A stretch of DNA of 64,000 bases from Hetaerina americana. Its lineage: Eukaryota > Arthropoda > Insecta > Odonata > Calopterygidae. A program made the translations under genes and the position numbers. The notes under the pieces were generated by a model. It was not told the origin of the DNA. It ran no database searches and saw only the letters and a list, made by a program, of their open reading frames with translations. The stretch covers positions 1,541,450-1,605,449 of the forward strand of contig JAKTNV010000064.1 of the NCBI GenBank assembly GCA_022747635.1. Direction: 5' to 3'. Position 1 is the stretch's first letter, and every line of letters begins with the position of its first letter. Below, in pieces: positions 57,912 through 64,000 of the stretch.

Positions 57912-59409
57912 ATAACGGCTGCTCTTCAAGCATGTAAAATCTTTCACCTTTCCGTGCTCTCTTGGAACTGCAACGGGGCTCGCTCCAAACTTATGGAGTT
58001 ACATCTGCTCATCGGACAACATGCACCGGACGTTATCTCACTTTCCGAAACCAAACTAACACTAAAACACAACCTTCACATTCCCGGTTACACAACGTAG
58101 AGACTTGATCGTGATAACACAAACAACGCTAACCCGATAGGCGGAGTGGCTATTAGCATTAGATCTACACTTAAACACTCTCAACTCCCGCTAACATCAC
58201 CCAAACTTGAACACATCGGTATTTCTGTCCACACACAAATAGGTAATCTCAACATCCTCAGCCTCTATATACCCCCTAAGCAAGCAGTCATCCCCAACCT
58301 AAAGGACTTATTTCACCGAGCCATCCCAACCATAGTCATTGGAGATCTAAACAGTAAGCACTCCAATTGGGGCTGTCGCTCCACTAACGATAAAGGTAGA
58401 GCGCTATTCAAGCTCTCTCAAGAACTGGACATTTCCATTCATGCCCCAGAAGAATACACACATATTTCCGAACATCAGGGCACAGACACATCAGACATTC
58501 TTGACATAGCAATATCCCGCAGCTATCCCTTTCATATCCCGGCCAAAGTCATACACCACTATTCCTCTGATCACTTGCCAATTATTTACTCAATTGAAAC
58601 AGCATCAGTAGCCTCACTTCCCATTTCCACCAGAACGCATAATTGGACCAAGGTTGGCAAAAATTTAACTGACAAATTCTGAGCCACCCCACCTTCTCTG
58701 TCAATCAACCAATCTTCCACATATCACAGCATTAAAACGCTAACAGAAGACATTAACTTTGCCCTTAATAGTTCACTGAATAACCCCATTCTAAGACCCC
58801 TTCAATCCGCAGCCCTGCCTACTTTTGTCAGAGCGCTCATTACAGATAAAAACAGACTGAGGAAACTACACCAAAAAACTCGATCTCCCCACATCAAAGC
58901 ACAATACAACACTACACACAGCGGTCAAGCTGGAAATACAGAAACACAGAAGCACACAATGGAACAATAAGCTAGCCACACTCTACCGTAATGACAACTC
59001 CATCTGGAAAATGGCGAGCTCCCTCAGGAACCCGACTAAAACGACTCCTCCTCTAATTGTTAACAACACAGAATTAACAACCGAGGCCGAAGGAGGGGAG
59101 GCCTTCCTCACACGTATGATCGATGCCTTCTCCACCCTTCCCGCATCCTCCTCAAACTCCGAAGCCGACGTCTAAGTACATGCCACTACACACATCCCAT
59201 CCCCTTAACCCCAGACTTGCACAATTGGAGAAATTCGCTCCCTCATTTCCCAACTGCCAAGCAAGTGCTCCTCCGGTCCAGATAACATCCCAATTAAAGC
59301 CCTTAAATTCCTCCTACTCTCTTGCATTTCATTCCTCACAAATATATTCAACGCATGTTTGGCCTCCTCCTAGTTCCCGTCGTTATGGAAAACAAGCAAC
59401 ATCATAGAT
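57912..59409 (+). pseudogene. Jockey-type ORF2, endonuclease and start of RT
   Basis: The apurinic-endonuclease-like domain is readable in order: LSVLSWNCNGARSKLMELHL (57.95 kb), VISLSETKL, a stop at 58098-58100 after IPGYTT, GGVAISIRSTLKHSQLP, VIGDLNSKHSNWGCRSTNDK with the GDxN catalytic block, DILDIAISRSYPF and SSDHLPIIYSIE with the SDH block (58.57 kb). A stop at 58680 and a frameshift near 58.92 kb follow. The linker and the RT entry (IRSLISQLPSKCSSGPDNIP, then IKALKFL) reach 59409, where homology ends. The protein would nick target DNA and reverse-transcribe the LINE RNA; this copy cannot. Confidence 0.88.
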
Positions 59410-60205
59410 CGTAGGCTTTCGCAGCTGTTGAGAGATGCAGAGGTAGTTCTCGGGCTGGACTGCGTGAGAGACATTTTTGGCTCAACGTTTCTCTCCCGTT
59501 GCAGGGAGCGTCTTCAGGAGCGAAGTAATTTTATGCTAGCTGATCCGCCGGTATTTATACCCGGTTCTCGGTCCTTTCACTTTTTGACCGTTAACGGGCG
59601 TTGATGTTTATGTGTTGGGGAGGGGGGGGTTTGGGTGGGGGTGGTAGGTTGCCTATCTCTTTTTGACCGTTGGTGACTGTTTCCCCCCCACGCAAAAAGC
59701 GTTTCCAGGTATCTGGCAGGTGGAAGCCGTCGTCTCGGTTGAAATTCCGTGGCCGTTTCGCTATTTCAATAGACTCACGAATTAGCCTAGGAAAGTAGAG
59801 ATGTTGTTTCTTCGCTAGGACTTTCGTGTTGTCGAAGTCTATTTTATGTCCTGGCTCCGACATGATGTGCTCCGCAATGGCTGCTGTTTTCCATTGTTTG
59901 TTTTTTACTGATGTTCGGTGTTCTTTTATGCGTGTTTCTATAGCACGTCCAGTCTGGCCAACGTAGCTTCCGCCGCAGCTGCATGGTACTTCGTATACCC
60001 CTTCGGTCAGTAGAGGGGGGAGTTTGTCTTTGGGTGAGGGGAATATGTCCTTTAGCTTCTTCACCGTGCCGAAACGGGTGACGACATTTTTCTTTCTGAG
60101 GATGCATGCTATGCGATCGGCCGTGCCCTTGACATAGGGACGAAGGGCGAAAGCAGCTGGTTTCTCCTTTATCTCGTTGTCTGAATCTCTTTTCCTCACG
60201 GCTCT
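59410..60205 (-). mobile_element. Penelope-like element, 5'-truncated
   Basis: An intact endonuclease ORF (59591-60199) with about 180 bp of 3' flank that carries a TGAAGA-hairpin-GAAA motif at 59487-59517. The reverse transcriptase that would precede it is missing: sequence above 60205 is a solo LINE 3' end. The other side abuts the Jockey remnant. Confidence 0.85.
59591..60199 (-). CDS. Penelope-like GIY-YIG endonuclease domain
   Basis: The 202-codon frame matches the C-terminal region of Penelope-like retroelement proteins. Residues 18-62 are the connector (LRPYVKGTADRIACILRKKN, then KDKLPP). The GIY-YIG fold follows: GVY at 67-69, a Cys pair in VPCSCGG (71-77), YVGQTGR at 79-85, Arg90 in ETRIKEH, AEH at 109-111, DFDNTKVLA at 121-129, a Glu-containing RESIEI at 141-146 that would hold the metal-binding Glu, and RNFNRDDG at 151-158. 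No stop interrupts the domain. A Pro-rich, probably non-native tail (PPPPKPPPPQ) follows residue 183. In a complete element this domain cuts the target DNA. Here the RT is missing, so no autonomous activity is expected. The Met at 60199 need not be a true start. Confidence 0.88.
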   Translation of the reverse strand: MRKRDSDNEIKEKPAAFALRPYVKGTADRIACILRKKNVVTRFGTVKKLKDIFPSPKDKLPPLLTEGVYEVPCSCGGSYVGQTGRAIETRIKEHRTSVKNKQWKTAAIAEHIMSEPGHKIDFDNTKVLAKKQHLYFPRLIRESIEIAKRPRNFNRDDGFHLPDTWKRFLRGGETVTNGQKEIGNLPPPPKPPPPQHININAR

Positions 60206-60541
60206 TCTACATCTACATCTACATCTACATAATACCCCGCAAGCCGCCGCAAGGGCGTGTGGCGGGGGGTGTTAGGTCACCAACCGTAAAAACGAAAAAT
60301 ACCACATGCAAAAAACAACACGGAAAATTACACCCCAGCAGCGCACACACTCATGCAAAACTCCCTCCATCCAATACTCATGCAAACACATACACCGCAA
60401 AACAACAAAAAACTGCACCCCAGGATACAGCACCAAAGCCATCCTACAACACGCAAGCCAGGACACAACAAGCAAGAATGTGAAACATCACTACCACATG
60501 AAAATGCACCACAAAACACTCAACCCCCCAAAGAGACTCGA
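60206..60541 (-). mobile_element. CR1-like LINE solo 3' UTR with GATGTA tail
   Basis: The plus strand begins CTACATCTACATCTACATCT and reads through ATACCCCGCAAGCCGCCGCA, GGGCGTGTGGCGGGGGGTG and about 250 bp that match 33.26-33.59 kb. It ends at AAAGAGACT, after which the 33 kb copy continues and this one does not. That is 5' truncation as expected for target-primed reverse transcription. Short ATG-starting frames in it are artefacts. Confidence 0.9.
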
Positions 60542-60579
60542 ATGTCGAGTCTCGTAGTAGCTCGAATGTCCGTCGTGTA

Positions 60580-61086
60580 ATGGTCCCATTGAGGGAAAGG
60601 GCGCGCCGCGTAGGCGCCGATCAACGGGTGACCGCCTGGTGTATACCAGGCGGAGGAGTCCCTCAGGTGACGAAGGCGATCGAGGCGGCGGTCAAAGGCA
60701 CGAAGTGCTCTAGGCTGCAGGTCGTGGCCCATGTGGGCACCAACGACGTCACGGACCGTGGATCCGAGGAGGTCCTCCGTTCCCTTAGGGAACTGAGCTC
60801 CGAGGTGAAGCGCGTCCAGGGCGTCGAGGGGGTTCGGCTGGGACTAACGGTCTGCAGCATCGTTCCGAGGGAGGATCGCGGGTCTCTGGTTTGGAGCCGA
60901 GTGGAAGGCATAAACCAGAGACTATCGAGATTCTGCTCGGACATAGGAGCCTCCTTCGTCGACCTCAGACCAACCCTCCGATCTTGCAGGACTCCCCTTA
61001 ACCGATCTGGGGTCCATTACACGGCGGAAGCGGCGAGTAAGGTAGCGGATAGGATACTCGACCACTGTAGGCCTTTTTTAGGATAG
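60580..61086 (+). CDS. CR1-like LINE ORF1, SGNH-esterase-like protein (partial)
   Basis: CR1-group ORF1 proteins often carry an SGNH-hydrolase (esterase) domain, and this one shows its layout. An upstream in-frame SSSNVRRVM before the Met at 60580 would be the block I serine region (GDS in the family; GD not present here). WCIPGGGVPQVTKAIEAAVK is at 20-39, VVAHVGTNDV with the GxND block at 48-57, and the last helix with RSGVHYT at 143-148, where His146 corresponds to the catalytic His. The Asp usually two residues before that His is replaced by Ser in RSGVH, in both copies in the window. An active esterase is therefore uncertain. The frame is 168 codons from this Met, and the true start is probably upstream and lost. 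ORF2 begins 107 bp downstream. Confidence 0.8.
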   Translation: MVPLRERARRVGADQRVTAWCIPGGGVPQVTKAIEAAVKGTKCSRLQVVAHVGTNDVTDRGSEEVLRSLRELSSEVKRVQGVEGVRLGLTVCSIVPREDRGSLVWSRVEGINQRLSRFCSDIGASFVDLRPTLRSCRTPLNRSGVHYTAEAASKVADRILDHCRPFLG

Positions 61087-61193
61087 AGGGCAGGTCACTT
61101 AGTGGGTCAATAACATCTGGGGATAGCGCGTATAATATTATTAATAAAAATATAAAAGTCATTGACAACACTGGCATTGATTTAGAAAGACAT

Positions 61194-64000
61194 GTGACAC
61201 GCACTTCCCCACAAAGGCGTCCTAAATTACAGTCAGGCACAAATAAGGACGTTATTCAACATCAAAATAATTTAACTATACTTGTTATAAATTGCAGAAG
61301 CCTCAAGAACAAATCAGCAGATCTAGAACACATAATCCAAACTCATTCCGCTGATATAGTATTAGGCACAGAGAGTTGGCTGTGCAATGATATTAATGAC
61401 CAAGAAATTTTCCCAATAGATTTCAAAGTTTACCGACACGATAGAGATACAAGACCCGGAGGAGGGGTTTTCGTGGCAGTTAAAAGTCATTTTGAAAGCA
61501 GGCAAGTTTCATTTGAAAATAATAACATAGAAAGTGTTTGGTGCACCTTACTACGGACCAATCAACCCAACATAAATTTATGCTCTTTCTACAGACCTCC
61601 AGACTCAGATTTGAAAACACTTCACACCCTCAACGATCAAATTCACAAGTTTACACGTAAATATAATAACAGCATAAACATAATTGGTGGCGACTTTAAC
61701 CTCCCAGGTATAGATTGGGACAGCAATATCGTTAAATCTGGGACCCGCGATCGCGAATCTTGCAATTCCATGATAAAATTGGTTCAAAGAAACTCCCTTC
61801 ATCAAGCAGTACGCATGCCCACCCGTGGAAAAAACATATTGGATCTATTTCTTACAAACTGTGTGTGCTGCATCATGGGGTGCAGTTTTTTAGTTGTTTT
61901 TTTCGGTTTATGTGTTTGCATGAGTATTGGATGAAGGGATTTTTGCATGAGTGTCTGCGCTGCTGTGGGTGTTATTTTCCGTGTTGTTTTTTTTTGCATG
62001 TGGTATTTTTCTTTTTTACGGTTGGTGACCTAACACCCCCCGCCACACGCCCTTGCGGCGGCTTGCGGGGTATTATGTAGATGTAGATGTAGATGCAAAC
62101 ACGCCGGAACGTATTATTAGTGTATCAACTGATGAGGGCTTGAGTGACCATAAAGCAATTAATGTCCATTTGGACATAGCAATAAAAAAGATTGTTAAAC
62201 CAAAAAGAAAAATTTATAATTACCATAAAGCAGACTTTGAATCTTTTGCCAATCAATTAAACTCTTCACTACCCGAGTTCAAAACCCGCTTAAGTCATGT
62301 CCACGTGGAAGAAACTTGGACAGAATTTGTCAATATCATGCAAAAAGGAATCGTAGATTTCATACCTATAAAATACGTTAAAGCAAATCGCGACCCCAGG
62401 TGGTACAATAAAGACGTTAGAAAAGCCCTTCGAAAGCAGAGAATGCTACACTCTAGGGTAAAGAGGGCAGGCGTGAACACATCATCTCCTGAGAATACAC
62501 AATTATGGGACACATATAGATCCTCTAAAATTGAAACCAAAAAACAATTACGTAGCGCCTTACTGGAATTTAAACGCAAAGTACTTTGCGAGCACTTGGA
62601 CACTGACCCCAAAGCTTTCTGGTCATATGTTAGGGAAGTAAATGGGAGTAAACAAACCGTGGCTTGCTTAAGGGATTGTAGCAATGTAATTCATACAGAC
62701 AGCGAGGTTAAAGCTAACATCTTAAATTCATTCTTCCAAAGCGTTTTCTCGAATGATGTTGCCACCGCATATCTCCAAGAAACAATACATACTCCACCCA
62801 TGGAAAAAATAACAGTGGACCAACAAGGAATTCTAAAATTACTTAATGAGATTAAACCCAACAAATCCCCGGGTCCCGAAAATATACCAGCTAGGGTGAT
62901 TAAACATTTAGCTCCAAACATTGCCCCGTACCTTGAATTTATATTTAACAAATCCCTCACAGAGTGCAAAGTACCTAAGATTTGGAAAACCGCGCAAATA
63001 ACGCCTATTTTTAAAAGTGGTGACAGGGAGGATCCCAGTAATTACAGACCTATATCTCTCACTTCTATCTGTTGTAAAATCTTAGAGCACATAATTGTCA
63101 GTTCAATAATGAGACACCTTGACAATATTAACTTTTTAAGTGACAATCAACACGGATTCAGGAAAACCCGCTCCTGCGAAACCCAATTAGGATTATTTAC
63201 ACATGATTTACTTGTATCTGGTGAGAGAGGTAGGCAAGTGGATGCCATCTTCTTAGATTTTCAAAAGGCATTTGATAAAGTCCCACATGGTAAACTCATT
63301 CATAAATTAAAGGTCGCGGGTATAAACAAGGGCGCCATAAGTTGGGTTAAAGATTTTCTTTCAGAGCGGGAACAGAGGGTAGTCCTTGATGGCGCTAGTT
63401 CCGACAGCGTTCGAGTCACGTCGGGGGTACCTCAGGGAAGTGTGATCGGGCCGTTACTTTTCTTGATTTTTGTTAACGATTTGAACCGCGAAGTGAAAAG
63501 TAAAATTAGGATGTTCGCGGATGACACGGTGATCTATCGGGAGATATCTGGGGATGAGGATCGTTTTATTCTAGCGCAGGATTTAGATTGCATTACTAAA
63601 TGGTGTTCTAACTGGGGATTGACTCTAAATTATAATAAATGTTCAGTGGTAAATTTCTTTAAAAGATCAACGGGATTTGCTTACAAATTAGCTGGAGGTG
63701 ACCTAGCAGTAGTTGATACGGTAAAATACCTAGGTGTCACATTCACTAAAGACTTAACTTGGGGGACTCACATACGTAAAGTCTGCGGTCAAGCAAATAA
63801 AAAATTGGGATTCATTAGACGCATTGTCGGCAAAAGTGACTCAAAGGTCAAGGAACGTTGTTACCACGCTCTTGTAAGGCCTCATTTAGAATACGCATGC
63901 AGCGTGTGGGACCCGAGTGAAAAAGGTCTCATTCGGGAAATTGAGAAGGTTCAACGCCGGGCAGCCCGTTTTGTAAAAAATTCCTACGATAAAACGCAAA
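61194..64000 (+). CDS. CR1-like LINE ORF2, endonuclease-reverse transcriptase, interrupted and partial
   Basis: From the Met at 61194, the endonuclease domain reads LTILVINCRSLKNKSADLEH, LGTESWL, YRHDRDTRPGGGVFVAVKSH, FYRPPDSD, IIGGDFNLPGIDWDSN and TRGKNILDLFLTN (61859). An insertion then breaks the frame. It resumes at 62098 with TPERIISVSTDEGLSDHKAI, completing the SDH motif. I read no stop from 62098 to 64000. The RT has NKSPGPENIPARVIK, SNYRPISLTSICCKILEHII, HGFRKTRSCETQLGLFTHDL, VDAIFLDFQKAFDKVPHGKL, GVPQGSVIGPLLFLIFVNDL, FADD at 63514-63525, LGVTFTKDLTWGTHIRKV and a C-terminus still open at the edge. It would copy the LINE RNA at nicked DNA. Only the insertion appears to inactivate it. 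Confidence 0.92.
61860..62095 (+). mobile_element. CR1-like LINE 3'-end copy inserted in ORF2
   Basis: A 5'-truncated piece of the LINE 3' UTR starting at TGTGTGTGCTGCATCATGGG and ending with the hairpin GCGGCGGCTTGCGGGGTATT and (ATGTAG)n. CAAAC occurs just before (61855-61859) and just after (62096-62100). The 35.95 kb homologue has CTTACAAACACGCC uninterrupted, so it is the empty site. Family and host element are the same. Confidence 0.93.

Larger units (their letters stand above)
56041..59409 (+). mobile_element. Jockey-type LINE, 3'-truncated
   Basis: ORF1 with Cys-rich knuckles, then ORF2 with an endonuclease and the first part of the reverse transcriptase, in the order expected for Jockey-clade LINEs. 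Broken by a few frameshifts and stops, and cut at 59409 where Penelope-like sequence begins in opposite orientation. The RT catalytic core and 3' end are absent from the window. Confidence 0.9.
60545..64000 (+). mobile_element. CR1-like LINE, young copy running off the window
   Basis: ORF1 (esterase-like) and ORF2 (endonuclease-RT) in order, with the reading frames intact apart from one 236-bp insertion at 61860-62095. The 5' end is cut near 60545, where the solo 3' UTR begins. The 3' end lies beyond 64000. Homologous copies are at 32.68-33.26 kb (ORF1) and 33.26-36.09 kb (ORF2, minus strand). Confidence 0.93.

Overview
This is a eukaryotic, animal-type window, most likely from an arthropod with a large repeat-rich genome. 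I infer that from the mix of mobile elements: mariner transposons, LINEs of the CR1-like, Jockey and endonuclease-reverse-transcriptase types, a Penelope-like GIY-YIG ORF and several tRNA-derived SINEs. I cannot name the species. I recognise no host protein-coding gene, rRNA gene or functional tRNA gene. The window reads as intergenic or intronic DNA in which almost everything identifiable is mobile-element sequence.

Layout. 0-20 kb: LINE 3' and 5' fragments, an inverted pair of tRNA-SINEs (1.83-2.07 kb), a LINE reverse-transcriptase fragment carrying a 94-bp MITE (7.2-8.2 kb), a G-rich 16-bp minisatellite with a 240-bp higher-order repeat (9.0-9.75 kb) and further SINEs. 20-27 kb: a CR1-like LINE on the minus strand, a mariner nested inside another mariner (22.28-23.95 kb) and a plus-strand LINE (24.8-26.6 kb). 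27-33 kb: mostly unassigned, with GC-rich islands. 32.7-36.1 kb: a CR1-like ORF1 fragment abutting an opposite-strand CR1-like LINE that keeps its complete 3' end. 38.9-43.7 kb: a near-perfect 155-bp palindrome, then a minus-strand LINE bracketed by (AT)n tracts and Penelope-like terminal repeats. 44-55 kb: scattered mariner, CR1-like and SINE remnants among GC-rich islands. 56-64 kb: a dense mosaic of a damaged Jockey LINE, a Penelope-like endonuclease ORF, a solo CR1-like 3' end, and a young CR1-like LINE whose ORF2 is open to the window edge except for one insertion.

Main connecting observation: the widespread repeat ending in (GATGTA)n is the 3' end of the CR1-like LINE itself. In the 33.26-36.09 kb copy it directly follows ORF2, and the same order is seen at 48.5-49.0 kb. 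About eight copies in the window keep a two-part hairpin just before the tail. Two very short copies (63 and 236 bp) are framed by 5-bp target duplications, and both landed inside other LINE sequence. A second recurring motif, TGAAGA-hairpin-GAAA, occurs at four Penelope-associated or palindromic sites and partly resembles a hammerhead ribozyme core; this is unproven.

GC- and CpG-rich islands with long G or C runs recur every few kilobases. Their long open frames look compositional, not coding.
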